Shown one piece after another: positions 1 through 11,689 of a DNA stretch of 60,000 bases (its first letter is position 1; the number at the start of each line of letters is the position of its first letter). The notes below the pieces were generated by a model. That model was not told where the DNA came from. It did no database searches and worked only from the letters and a program-made list of their open reading frames with translations. The stretch lies in the NCBI RefSeq assembly GCF_963678635.1, contig NC_087071.1, positions 40,939,797 to 40,999,796 of the forward strand. The letters are read 5' to 3'. The DNA is from Symsagittifera roscoffensis (Eukaryota; Xenacoelomorpha; Acoela; Convolutidae). Both the position numbers and the translations under genes were made by a program.

Positions 1-496
1 TGTCACCTTAAATAACGAAATTCTCGAATTTCGAGGATCGCCCTATTACATCTTAGAAAAATTAACTATCCTATACGCAATGTTTAACTTTATTGGATTT
101 CTTTTTTCACTTTTAAAAGGAATCTATAACACATGCGCTATACACACACAAGTAAACCGACAAGCAAGTGTAGCACGTATACTATTTGCAGGCTTTTTTG
201 GAATTAGTTCATCATCAGTTAAAAAAAAACTTCTCGATGCACAATTAAAAGAATATAACACAAAAATATCCACAAGACAAAACACATACGACGAAGAACA
301 TAATAATATAGATATAACACCTACCGCACCACAGTTGCCACCCTTACCACAGAACCATACATTATCATTAGTTCCCCGTAATTTCCGAAACCTAGCAATC
401 ACCATCAAATCACCATCACCAGAACCAGAACAATCATCATCAAATATCAATCACCATCACCAGAACAATCATCATCAAATATCCCTTTACGACTAG
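1..496 (+). pseudogene. env-like gene, 3' (membrane-anchor) fragment, duplicated copy
   Basis: The window opens inside the 3' part of an env-like retroelement gene. Bases 1 to about 405 are an almost exact direct copy of 2902 to about 3306 (offset 2901). A reading frame from 80 to 496 starts with a hydrophobic stretch (MFNFIGFLFSLL), followed by a basic, polar, Pro/Asn/His-rich tail, as expected for a membrane anchor plus cytoplasmic tail. After about 405 the copy departs from its partner and runs through a CATCAC/CATCAT-rich stretch into the next env segment. It is a partial duplicate cut by the window edge. The link to env rests on its position after pol in the second element and on the TM segment, not on a recognised family signature. 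Confidence 0.5.
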
Positions 497-3460
497 ATTG
501 GAACACATTCGTAGCACCTCCACCATTATTAGGACAACATCAAGATAGTAACCGATTCCACAGTTGGGCACTCAATAGACTACAATATAGACAAGATATC
601 CACGAAGATATTCGTGAACACAATATTCAAATACTTCAACAAAATAGTCTCCAATTAAAACTTGAAATCAAACTTAGCAATATTGTTCAACATCCCTACC
701 CATTAAATCCACCAAATATAACAGCTCAATCGCTACCGCCACCATTTATAACAACTGAAGTATCATATAAATACGATAGATATACCAAAAACCAAATTGG
801 TTACATCACATTTTATGACCCATACTCAGGGTTATCATACACATGTATATTCTAAAAATATTAAAATTTCAACACATCTTTTTTCTAATATTTTCCGACC
901 AAAACACAAATCCTTCTCCTCGCACAGGACCCCAGGATTCATTAGTAACACACTATGATTGTGAAGAAAACGAACAAAAAACACCACACAAATATGCAAT
1001 AAATCAAGTATCGCAATGCGAAACAGAACCACAAGCTATAGAAACTACAAATGTAATCGCAACATTATATTCAAAAGCACGAGCCACAACAGTCAAAGGA
1101 TATAAATTTACAGCAAAATTTTCCGAAAAGAAAGTACACTGTTCACAAGTTTCCAATGGAAATAAGAACCGACTTGATCACGAATCATTTTATCAAAGTA
1201 ATATAGAACGACTTTTACAGCTAATTCCCGATGACTGTAAAAGCGAATTACTCAGACTGAACATCACAAGAAATAAAAACACAGACAAAAAATAGTAAAT
1301 TTCCAAGTAGTCTTTGCCGATTCTGTACATCAAGCAGAACTTGAACGAATCAAGGACATAAAAAATTAGGCAAAAAATACCCATATAACGGCGCACACGG
1401 AAGATTAACTTATGACATACACGATAAACACTGGATACCACACATTGGAATAAATGACCCTCTAAACTGCAAAGCAGACACAAAAAATAAAGGATATTAA
1501 GAAATAATGTTTTTTTTTTTGGAAAATACAACTCGAAAAAGTACAACTCACACGAGATTTATCTGATAAGACAATGATCTATCAAGGAATTAGATTACCT
1601 TGCAAAATTGACCAAGATTATTGTGACCCTACAACAAGGACCCAAGCAACAATTGTTTGGTTTCCCGAAGATACATGCACAACATTTCAAGTAGCAAATA
1701 ACACGCTCGAATGATAAAATTCCATGAAAAATATTTTATAAAATCATTTCCATACGAACAAGTAAACCCATCCCGAAAACAAAGTAATGATTTTAGAAAA
1801 ATCCATGATATAGAAAATAAATTAACACGTTTTCAAATCTATCAAGAAACAGAAATTGCATATAAATACAGAAATCCACTTTATAAGACACAATACTCTG
1901 AAATACTTGTCGAATACGAAAAAGGTTTCGACATGACCACTGGAAAAAAAAGTTTAACCATTATGCCACAAGTCATCCTATAAATGAAGGAACATCATAC
2001 GTTCCAGTTACCTTTCTGAAAAGCACAGGTCAACCTGGTGGAAAACTAAAACCATATGACAGTAAAAACACACGTTTACAAGAACTATCACTAATGAATA
2101 GCACCTATTTTGGTAATATTCATCATGATATTCACTTAGACATGAAGTTACACTACACAATTAGTAGAATTTTTCAAGAAATGTTACTTTTTGAATTAGA
2201 AACACTTCATCAACTATGCGAATTGGAAAGAACACAAATCCTACAATCACTCGCACTAGCAGTACTAAAAATGACTTACGCAGGATACTTATTATCAGAA
2301 ATCAGGTCAAATTTTCTAGATTACAAAGGAAATATTTTATGGTTTTATACTTGCACCAAAAAAGTATCACCATTATATGTTTTTGAAGACATACGTCGTT
2401 ATAAAAGAATCCCCATATTCTATAAAGATAAAGTACATTTTGTCGATACACTTTCAAGACGAACATTTTTTTGGATACCCCAGTCCCATGTGGATAAAAA
2501 AATAGCCACAATGTAGTACAATCAAATCCTGATGAAGATAAATACTATCTACTTACACCGTACCTTACGTTAATGCAATCACTCAAAAATTTTCACCCGA
2601 AAGAATCAGAGCTATTGCTCGTAATCGAAATATTGATTTACAATCAATTGGAATATATTCTGAATCTGATATCCAACATCACATTAGAACAGAACAATTT
2701 CAGTAATTATTAACACAAATGGACACGATGCAACGCCAATCAATTCACCAAAATTTAAGAAAACTTGACGAAAACCGCAGGATTCGCAGACATTTATACA
2801 CAAGACTATAGCGGATATTTTAAAGATATTGAAGACTACATATATTTAAACGGTGAAAAATACAGACCACAAGATATTTCACCCATAAGTATTATCAGTT
2901 TTGTCACCTTAAATAACGAAATTCTCGAATTTCGAGGATCGCCCTATTACATCTTAGAAAAATTAACTATCCTATACGCAATGTTTAACTTTATTGGATT
3001 TCTTTTTTCACTTTTAAAAGGAATCTATAACACATGCGCTATACACACACAAGTAAACCGACAAGCAAATGTAGCACGTATACTATTTGCAGGCTTTTTT
3101 GGAATTAGTTCATCATCAGTTAAAAAAAAACTTCTCGATGCACAATTAAAAGAATATAACACAAAAATATCCACAAGACAAAACACATACGACGAAGAAC
3201 ATAATAATATAGATATAACACCTACCGCACCACAGTTGCCACCCTTACCACAGAACCATACATTATCATTAGTTCCCCGTAATTTCCGAAACCTAGCAAT
3301 CACAAATAATCCAAATTCTAGACCAAATACAACACAAAGTCCCATCCAACATAAAATGACACATCATTCACAAAATGATAATACATACGAACAAATTATA
3401 GAGCAACCCCACACCACCACTTTTCAGTCTCAGCATAATCATTTTTTTAGCCCACGATGA
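420..3460 (+). pseudogene. env-like glycoprotein gene of an LTR retroelement (broken)
   Basis: Consecutive open stretches in changing frames lie at about 420-857, 843-1295, 1711-1983, 2094-2516 and 2765-3460, separated by stops and frameshifts. The same protein segments in the same order occur at about 29.6-32.4 kb, downstream of a gypsy pol, so this is the post-pol gene of one family. The best preserved part (2094-2516) has an aromatic, Cys-containing stretch near its end. The last part (2765-3460) has a TM-like segment at about residues 73-90, then a polar tail. These features fit a type I fusion-type envelope protein, but no family signature was recognised with certainty. The gene overlaps the start of the following ORF3. 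It is clearly inactive in this form. Confidence 0.5.
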
Positions 3461-5383
3461 GCCGACAACTTGGATCCCTCCATCGCTCAAATTCCCATCC
3501 AGCCAACCTCCAAACCTACCAATAATCCCACTTTTTGGTTTCCCACCACCCGATTTTCCGATTATTAATATACCATCAAGCACGAATTCTGATACTAACT
3601 CAGATATTTCAGTTTTTCATTCTATCTCACTATTTAATAACTCTAATGTAGAAACCCCCGACTAATTTGCAGACTCCGAACCTATCTCTACCTATACCCA
3701 GACCAACTCCTCAGTTTTTTCAAAACCCTCTTTTCAGCCAATCCCATCCAATCATCCACTCTCATCCGTTTCCACTCCTTCTTATGCTTCTCTCTCTACC
3801 TATACCCAGACCAACTCCTCAGTTTTTTCAAAACCCTCTTTTCAACCAATCCCATCCAATCATCCACTCCCATCCGTTTCCACTCCTTCTTATGCTTCCC
3901 AAGTTACCCCAACCTATTCTCCGCTTCATTCCGACAGATCATATAATAAATCCCCAGATACCCCCCAAATTTCCCAGGAGCTTGAAAGTTTTATTACTTT
4001 ACAACAACAATTAATATACCCCAACACCCTCACAATACATCAACTCTCATCTACAATAACATCCTCAAATCCACCTATCCCCACACCCTCCTCAGCTTAC
4101 AATCCATCATTAGCACAATCAACCACATCCACTGAAACACCTACTAGCACTCACCGAGCTTATCGCTCTTTTAAACGAAAATTTCCAAATCACCCATTCC
4201 CAACCAAACCCGGAACAGCCCGCGAATATATTAATCACCCGGAACACACCAACCCGAAAAATTTTCTTGAAACCACCTTGCCCTCATTTCCGCAATATAT
4301 ATTAAATACACCTAACAATATTAACTACACACGCAATTTTGTCAATGAGCACGTTTTAATGCCAACACTTCATTGGACAGCTTATCTTAATTTTCCTAAC
4401 CCCCTTTGCCTACCATTAGCTAATACTCATGACAATTTTAAAAAGAACAAAAACATGTTATATAGACTCACCACAACACTAACACCTCGACAATTTACCC
4501 ACGTTGGATATAAAAAATTTAAAAAACATTCACTGCACCCTGAGCTAATGAATTTGCAATAGAATACTACGATCATAATATCATCCGCCCTAATAAAGAT
4601 CAGTTTTTAGATGAAGACCGCTTCGCAAACCCGCAACTAACAGAAAAAATTTTCATCAAAACATCATACGTATTCACGCTTAACCTTTTTGATAGAAAGC
4701 ATGATCACAATATTTCAGAATCACTAGTTGATATTCAAGCATACGAGAGCTTCTATGATAATTTTCAGTTGTTTTCACAAACCTTTCACTTTCTTTCATC
4801 ACAGGAACGCGATTTGCACTGTTCCCACAAAATTTTGCTACGCACTAAACAAACGCACACATATACATACTATCATTTTTTACAAAATCATTTTGATCTA
4901 CACACCCCGTAAAGACAATCTCACCATCGTTTTCAGTTTCTTAACTCAAAATAGACGTCACCATTCTTCCTTAATTTTACATATTGCATTAGAGATTCTA
5001 ACCTCCACGGCATCCTCCGCAACTATGACCCAATTACCCAAATGTATATATTCTGTCCCATCACAAAGACCTTCAATGCCGAAGAATCGAGACCCTTCTT
5101 TATCCCGCATGAATTTATCCAGCCTATTGAAATACCCATATCAGAATTCATTCACAATACTTAATATAATCATAAACTTTATAACCTCATCCAAAACACA
5201 CCTTACGAGTTTGCAGTAGGCACCGAAGAACTAAACACCATCAAAGCACTTCAATTGCTTTGGCCACTGCTACAAACTAAAAACATCATACGCATAATAG
5301 CCAAATTACTAACAACATCAGACATGATTCACGACATCTTCCCCCACGGCTTTTTCCGGAAAATTAAGTTAAGTATAATTTGA
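3440..5383 (+). pseudogene. ORF3: unrecognised gene after env in the LTR element
   Basis: Downstream of env, one frame is open from about 3440 to 4562 apart from a single TAA at 3663. Reading then continues in other frames at 4562-4914 and up to a TGA near 5381, giving roughly 600 codons with a few frameshifts. The N-terminal third is very rich in Ser, Pro and Thr and contains a 36-residue direct repeat. The rest looks like a folded, aromatic-rich protein (for example HWTAYLNFPNPLC). A homologue lies in the same place, between env and LTR, in the second element (32.4-34.0 kb). It shares a Gln-His/Glu-Leu helix segment and a segment like NYDP...IFCP...PHE. I do not recognise the family. No signal peptide, zinc knuckle or enzyme motif is evident. 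Confidence 0.5.
3686..3901 (+). repeat. 108-bp direct tandem repeat, two copies, inside ORF3
   Basis: Units 3686-3793 and 3794-3901 are nearly identical, with only a few differences. The period of 108 is a multiple of three, so the Ser/Pro/Thr-rich frame stays open through both copies and gains 36 residues. The second element shows no such duplication at the matching place. Confidence 0.85.
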
Positions 5384-5389
5384 AATACT

Positions 5390-7370
5390 TCAACTAATAA
5401 AATTAAATTTGTACTAACCATTATCTATCAATGTTTGATTTATACTTTTAGTCTTCACACCACAATCATCTACAAAACAGAAAAGTAAAATAAAAATACA
5501 AACTTGTTAAATTATCTTAAAATTCTTTAATTTCTTGCACTAAATAATGTAGTAAAATTTCATACCAAATGTAGTAATTTTATTTATAATTTATTTCCCC
5601 ATGAAGCAGTAAACTTAAAATTACGATGAAAATTTATAACTTTCAATTTCCCCAAAACACAGTAAAATTCAAATTCTATGCAATAAATTGATAAAATGAG
5701 AGGGCAGTACTAACCTTTTCAATATTTTCATTCATTCGCACAAGAATTCTACCCAAACTCGCACAGCTCGCCCACAAAGAATTGTTTAAATAATTATTTT
5801 AGGTTTCAAGCTTTCACTATCAACAACTCTAAAACACGATAACAAGTTTCAAACTTTCCTTTAACCCGGTTAGAAAGGAATTATACACTAAACCAAACTA
5901 ACCAACGCAGCTTACTAAACACCACAAATCATAAAATAACAGCATAACTAAGAAAAAAAACCAACGGTACCCAAACCGGATTAACCCATTTTAAAACTGT
6001 ATAATTTATTCTTTTGAGGATTATTATAAACCTAAGAAAGAAATAATAAAAAAGTCGCAAGACAAACCCATACCAAAAACAATTTGATTTTTGAAAAAAG
6101 GAAACAACCAAAGTAACATAAGAAAGACCAACATAAATCCAACATAAAACGTTATCAGATAACAGGACCTCTCAAAGAAACAGCATGCAATCATACTCCC
6201 ACTCCTGGCCTAACCCACCAGAGAGGACGTCCTGAGCATGCTCTATAGCCGGCCTAACCTACCGCGCTACATCCACGCTTTGGGACCACACTCCTATTTT
6301 TAATAAGAGGTACTCAAGAGTGAGTAACTCTTCAAAATAACCGAATCAAAACGAAACGCTTTTGTGAAAACTACTAACTAAATTCATGATTAAAAACCGA
6401 ATTAACATAATTTTATAAAATGTAAATCATACTTTGCAGTATATAGATCATACACAACAACAATGACGAACATCCAAAGACTAGATGATCCCATCACACT
6501 CGAACAAAAGATGGCTAAACACAACCGACATGCCGTCCACAATCATGACTCAAAGGATTTAGAGTACGACTTCACTTCGCAGAAAAGGACTTCATTGAAC
6601 TAGACCAATGACCACCTCGATGTTCAAGTATACGTACAGATCCGAGTTACAAGGCATCCCTTCCACACACGATCTTCACGCCATTCCCAGACGAGGCTGC
6701 ACACAAAACAGTTCTCTACTAATACAGAAAAACCTGACATGTCAAACCATTTTGAAATCGGATTGATTTCATTGGGGATCACAGTCGTTGTCGAATGACG
6801 AAGTAATAATTTCCTATCCCTAATTCCAGCGTCCTGGAACGTTCTTCTTCAAGAGGAACCGGATAAGAAAATGATGTTCGCCAAATACCAACGTTCATCA
6901 TCCATCCTTCAAATTGCAGAGAAAAAAGATAGTTCTAAAAAACTCTGTAAACCCCGGATGTGTGGAACCTGATCTAAACTATATTTTATTATTGCATAAA
7001 TTAGATAATTTACCACCGTAAAAATTTAAAACTAACCAATCAATTAAAACTAACAACCCACTTATTTGTAAGTGCTGAAATTACTTGTAATTTCAGCACC
7101 AGAGAGATTTCAATTTAACTTAGAAATTAGTTACCTCTCCAAGAGAACTTCAGCAGTTGCAATAAGCCAGTATACTCTAGATCTATTGAGCCTAGCAGAG
7201 ACTAGTTAAACACCCTGAGACTAGTAGATATAAGAGTAATATTAGGATCGGTATTAGACTAAGAAGTTGCACGAATCTATCCGGCCGAAAATAAGATAGC
7301 GTGACGAGCAGACGGTGTACCCTATCCGAAATTACTCTATGAGTTAACCACATTGGTTATAACTCAATAT
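5390..7370 (+). mobile_element. Long LTR (or 3' UTR plus LTR) of element 1
   Basis: This region follows ORF3 and is non-coding. It aligns in blocks with 34.02-35.47 kb plus 40.38-40.73 kb, with 12.1-13.3 kb and with 14.23-14.64 kb. Shared blocks include GTACCCAAACCGG/GTACCCGAACCAG, CGTCCTGAGCATG.TCTATAGCCGGCCT, CTAGATCTATTG, TTGCACGAATCTATCCGG and ATTACTCTATGAG. The 3' edge is taken just after the last block. The exact 5' edge, TG/CA ends and target duplication could not be fixed, so whether all 2 kb is LTR is uncertain. No protein frame is supported. Confidence 0.55.
7072..7099 (+). other. Conserved LTR stem-loop (copy 1)
   Basis: GTGCTGAAATTAC pairs perfectly with GTAATTTCAGCAC across TT. 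The same hairpin recurs at the equivalent place in other LTR copies (13154-13175, 14350-14375) with paired substitutions. It may act in the LTR transcript; the function is unknown. Confidence 0.65.
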
Positions 7371-8969
7371 TGTGTGGGGACGAGCTCTCACTTTACCTCT
7401 AGCTTCAGGTCTACCATAACATGACCAAATTTGGGTGCAATAGTGGTACCACGTGAAAGTTCTAGACGCACAAAAACGGCCTTGAGTCGCAAAAAATGAG
7501 CTTCGATCAGCAAAATAATACTGTCAGGAATATGGGGAGATAATACAAATGGACTATTCTCGACAGGACTGTTAAGGCCTACTGATAGCTCCTCTGCGAT
7601 TCGCAGGAACTAAAATTATTAATATCTTTCAAGCTTGAAGTGATACTGCAAGGTCTTGCACGAGCGAAGTTAATTTGCCAGAATCCTTAAATATTGATGG
7701 TTTTTTCCAAGATTCTTGCAAGAATCTGGCAAGTCTTGCCAGATAACTCATCTGATAAAATTTCACAAAACTTGTTTTGACCCCCCAAAAAACCCATGGA
7801 GATCCATTTTGACCTTGGTAACAATATAATCTAAGTTTTGAATAGGAGAAAAAAGTTGGATTGACCAAAATTTAAAAGTTTTTATAAGTGAGGTGATTTT
7901 TCAGCATTCGTAAGGTGAATAGTTAGAGTTTATGCTTATAATTTATTCATTCTCAGTTAAACTTTTCGCTAACATTTTTTTTTCGTTTTTTTTTAATCAA
8001 AAGAGTCAGTTTGCTAGAAATCTTTTGTATTTTCAGTTCACAAAGGTACTATAAACAAATATGTTTCACCTATTCTAAGCGACTAAAGCTTTCTTTTTTC
8101 TTTTATTGATTTTTCCAAGTACATCATTTGTCACTAATTGTTACTTGGTTTGCTTCCTTCCTTCCTACGCAAACACTATAGATGTTTTCGCGTGTAAAGG
8201 TGTTTTCCCCCAAAAATCTTTCCTATAAAGATCTTGCTCGGAGAAAAAAATTATCTCTGAAAAAATTAATTTTGCAAGATCTTTTGAAGAGATGCATCGT
8301 TTTGCAAATTTCTCGTCAGATTTTGCGAGATAACCTCCATTGGTTGACTGTGGCATAACTCAATAATGCAATTACAGTTCATTGATCTGGGCCATCCGGG
8401 TTCGATTTACTGAGACATCAATTCACTGGCCTAACACTGGAAATCACGTATCACGTTTTTTTTCCAGCTGATCAAGGTATAATTTTTTAAGGGCCATTGC
8501 GCATTACTAACCAGTTTTTTTGGTTCAAAGTATAGCAATCGACAGCATCGAAGGAGAAATGAAACTTTTCTCAATTTTTGGCAAGTTTGACAGTTAAGCT
8601 TTTAAATATGAAACGTTTTTCGCCTAAGAGGTTGTAGGTCAGTAAATCAATTTATCAGTAAATCGAAAACATGCGGAACAGATCAGTAAACCGAAAAAAG
8701 CATTTAAAAAGTACATAATCGCATTACTTGAGAAAAAAGTTTTGTACTTAACGACAATAGCTTTTCATCAAAAAGATAAATTGAACCATAAAAGGAAAAA
8801 AACATAACTATTGCATGAGCCGTATAAGTTTAATATTGTTGTTCTAGCTCTGGAAAAACTTATTATACATATCTTTATATTCACAGTTGATGTTATTATT
8901 ACGTAGTTCAATTCACTGATCTGGTTTAATGAACTAATCTAAAAATCTAAAGTAAAAATAAACCCATTA
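7371..8969. other. Host non-coding DNA, nothing firm
   Basis: No gene is supported in this stretch. Short frames on the minus strand (for example 7629-7868 and 8165-8356) have no homologous copy and no splice context. TTTTCAG and TTTCCAG sites at about 8034 and 8466 are followed within 9 bases by GT, so no credible exon results. The tract may be intron or intergenic. Confidence 0.4.
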
Positions 8970-10425
8970 CGAGGCCAAAATGTTCATTCTGTGCGTGGTA
9001 AGCTGATTCCGCAACAGGCCAAAATCAAATTTGTCGCCGAATCAGCAACATTGCCATTTTTCTTTGATCTTTTTTTTTCTGTTGTGGATTCCACAAACAA
9101 ATGCCTAAAAGCGTTGCAAAAAAGGCAAATTTGCGAATCCAGAACAGTTTGTGGAACCCACAATTAAATAATAACACATGTGTGTAGTTAAAGTGAGCTT
9201 TTGCGAAATCAGCTTCTTTAAGCGGAATCCGCAAATTGTAACTGGAATCCGCAAATTGTTAGTGGAATCCGCATTTTGTTTGCGGATTCCGTTTACATGT
9301 ATGTATATATGTAGTAGCGTTTAAAATTATCTTTTTTAATAACTAGGTGATCACTACCAAGTTCAATCTCAATTACTACCTTACTATGTTCATCAGCTAC
9401 CTGTTGAAATGCCTAATGTTCAATTTCTGTCAAACACCCAGCTTCAGTATTTGGGGTTGATGAATGCCAAACACTGACCAGTATTTGGGATCAATAACAT
9501 CCCAAATACGGACCTAATTTGGCGGTATGCTGTGCAATATGTCTCTAAACACTCCCAACCCAATGACTCTAAAAAGGAATTTATTTCATGTTTATTCCAT
9601 ATTATTCCAGTTTTTGGGGTCATATCAATCCCAATAATGACCAGTTTTGTGATCGATGATATCGCAAAAACTGACAAAAAAATCGGCGATTTGTCCTGCG
9701 GTGGGTTTCTATACACTCTCAACCCCATGACTCCAATTAATGAAATTATTCCATATTTATTCCATATTATTTCAATAATTGGGATTCCACCAAACCCCCC
9801 AACTGACCATTATTTGGAATCGATGTAATCCAAAATAGTGACATAAATCGGAGATATTCTGTGTGTTGTGTTACTAATCACTCTCAACACAATGATTCCA
9901 AATAGTGAACTTATTTGTTGTTGTTTTTCCAAAACTGTGATCCCAAAGATTGTTGGCTGTGATATGTATCCCAAAAACTAAAAGATGAAATCCATCAATT
10001 TAGCTAACCAATGTTTTAGGATTTGCTCGTGGTTTCCACTTACAATGGTTGAGTCCTTGCTTTTAATTTCATTGCTAAAGATAAGAATTCCAGCTCTAGC
10101 TTTTAATTGTTCATATGCAAGTTTACTTATAAATTCGGAATCAACTTACAGTTTCAATTTCCAGTTACAATAGCGAATTCCACTTACATTTTGCGGAATC
10201 CACTAACAGTTGCGGAATCCAGAACAACTAGCTGTATTTGCTTGTTGCGGAATCCGCGACACAACCAGTGTGCCGACAAAATTTTTTTACAGTTTTTTGC
10301 ACGCGGAATCCACGGAAGTTTTGAAAATGGAATCCACTTACATTTTGGAGCATGTTCAAAGATTAGCTTGTGGAATCCAGGAACATACAAAATTGTGCGC
10401 CTATCCAGTGCACAGTTTGGCCTCG
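8970..10425. mobile_element. TIR DNA transposon, non-autonomous, 1,456 bp
   Basis: The left end CGAGGCCAAA (8970) is inverted at the right end as TTTGGCCTCG (ending 10425), and each is flanked by TA (8968-8969, 10426-10427). Both subterminal regions (about 9000-9290 and 10150-10380) carry many copies of a GGAATCCGC/GCGGATTCC-type motif in both orientations, like dense transposase-binding sites. The middle holds a roughly 164-bp tandem repeat. No transposase frame is present, so it would depend on an enzyme supplied in trans. The TA flanks suggest a Tc1/mariner-like mechanism, but the superfamily is not certain. Confidence 0.6.
9478..9960. repeat. About 164-bp tandem repeat inside the TIR transposon, three diverged units
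   Basis: Units begin at about 9478, 9641 and 9807, each starting with CCAGTATTTGGG-, CCAGTTTTGTG- or CCATTATTTGG-. Each contains a CACTC(C/T)CAACCCAATGACTC-like block, and the first two also share TTTATTCCATATTATT. They are substantially diverged. Apparent protein frames across them on both strands are by-products of the repeat. Confidence 0.65.
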
Positions 10426-10799
10426 TAATGCCGTTAAAATTTATCAGTAACAGTTTTTTTAGCCATAATTGGTACTCATCCGATCTTTATCATGTTACTT
10501 TTTGTTGGCACTTAAGAAACATTGCGTATTCTTTCCAAGTAGGTCTGTCTGTGCAATTGTGTTTCTGTGAATATCATCAAACCTAATGAAAAGAGACAAA
10601 TCAGAGACAACTAAGGTACACAGTTTTGTGTATAATACTTGTACTGGCGGATATAAAAATCGAAAAGAGTTTATTTTTGGAACAAATATTGTTTTAATCA
10701 ATCTTTTTTTTAAAAAACTTGAATCACTTTTTAAAAATCTTTTTTCACGATGCGAATGTGAGATGACATTGCCAACTAAACCTCTCCTTCCCTAACCAG
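10426..10799. other. Intron-like flank of the FN3 exon
   Basis: No coding exon is seen between the transposon end and the 3' splice site at 10798-10799. The last bases are a clear pyrimidine tract (CCTCTCCTTCCCTAACCAG). Confidence 0.5.
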
Positions 10800-10997
10800 G
10801 AGCATGTGAGGCCGACAGTTCGACCCACTTCCACTTCGAAACCCACGACTATTACTACGATCCTCACACCGTGAAATTTGATTACCTGAAACCATTATGT
10901 GACTACCATGTGTCCTACTATGCCAAATGTGGCAACTATTACGAAAGCTATAGAGAAAACTCAACCAGAAGCGTGGAAACTGTTTTCAAAACTGCTG
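10800..10997 (+). CDS. Internal exon, C-terminal half of an FN3-like domain
   Basis: The exon is bounded by CTCCTTCCCTAACCAG and by G|GTGAGT. It is 198 bp, entering and leaving in phase 1, so it is symmetric, as is typical of extracellular module exons. One frame is fully open and the others are stopped. The product has a YLKPLCDYHVSYYAKC segment, which matches the L-x-P-x-x-x-Y-x-V core of a fibronectin type III domain, and it ends in a Thr-Ala-Gly like an FN3 G strand. Three Cys and a potential N-glycosylation site (ENST) suit an extracellular location. It is more GC-rich than its surroundings. The next exon candidate is 222 bp downstream in a compatible phase. The FN3 call is from pattern only. 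Confidence 0.7.
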
Positions 10998-11219
10998 GTG
11001 AGTTTAATGAGTATATATATGAACTCTCTAATCTGAAGAATTTGAAAAAAAAGATTAGTCATATTGACCCCAATTGAAACTATTCTAGGATTCATTAGAA
11101 TATGATAACTTTCTTGCTTGCAAAACTTTTGGACTTTTTTTCCTCAAATGCTCCTGTTGAATAAAGTCATTGCCTTTAAAATAATTTAGTGAATGGGAGT
11201 CTTTCCAACTTGTCTCTAG

Positions 11220-11344
11220 AAAGAGCTGGTGTCCTCGACTCTTTGACCCTGAAAGACGCTACTGCGACCTCACTTACCATCAGCGGGTTTGGAGTAACCT
11301 ATGGCTGGTTCAGCGACTTAGAAATCACTTTTCGAGGGATTTGA
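11220..11344 (+). CDS. Exon, N-terminal half of the next FN3-like domain
   Basis: A 3' splice site (CTTGTCTCTAG) precedes an open frame entered in phase 1, matching the phase of the upstream exon. The sequence (SLTLKDATATSLTISG, then FSDLEITFRG) resembles strands A to C of an FN3 domain: a 'sL.l.d.t.tSltis' stretch followed by an aromatic and a 'lEItfr' strand. The frame meets TGA at 11342-11344. It could be a short terminal exon, or the exon may stop before the TGA. A GA dinucleotide after CGAGG (11339) or a weak GTTTGG site at 11287 could serve as a 5' splice site. No FN3 second half is seen immediately downstream. Confidence 0.5.
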
Positions 11345-11409
11345 TTTTCAATGTCATCAAAATTTCCAAACTTCTACCATTTTTTTGATGGGAATTCTTT
11401 TTTTCCAGT

Positions 11410-11661
11410 GCTCTTAGGACGAAAAGGTATCCGAAATTTAGCTGCGAAACGTGCAAACAGTCTTATCATCAAAAAAGCGCAAAACGACGGCATTCGGGAG
11501 AAGCAATAACCACATTGGTTAACAATCTAGAGAAACCTAAGAAACTATCAAAATCTATTTTGGAAAGTCATTATAGCAGTAAATGTCTGAATAGGTCCAT
11601 CAGATCAAGATACTTTTGTCAAACAGAAAAATTAAGACTTTCAAAACAAAAAGGATTGTAA
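11410..11661 (+). CDS. Possible third exon, basic Cys/His-containing peptide
   Basis: TTTTTTTCCAG at 11399-11409 precedes a frame entered in phase 2 that stays open for 83 codons to TAA 11659-11661. It encodes a Lys/Arg-rich peptide with a CETCKQSYHQ segment and a later HSGE, reminiscent of a C2H2 finger but lacking the full C2-H2 spacing. A second frame from the same splice site ends after 32 codons. The junction to the upstream exon would need either a GA-AG intron or the weak GTTTGG donor. It does not look like an FN3 half, so it may be an alternative 3' exon or a chance frame. Confidence 0.3.
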   Translation, partial: ALRTKRYPKFSCETCKQSYHQKSAKRRHSGEAITTLVNNLEKPKKLSKSILESHYSSKCLNRSIRSRYFCQTEKLRLSKQKGL

Positions 11662-11689
11662 CAACAAGAATAAAATACAATTAGTCAAT

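Noticed and set aside
24-450. Minus-strand frame at 124-450 and its copy at 3025-3345
   Set aside because: It is the antisense of the env fragment and its duplicate.
9444-9828. Frames on both strands in 9.4-9.8 kb
   Set aside because: They lie in the 164-bp tandem repeat of a non-autonomous transposon and match nothing.
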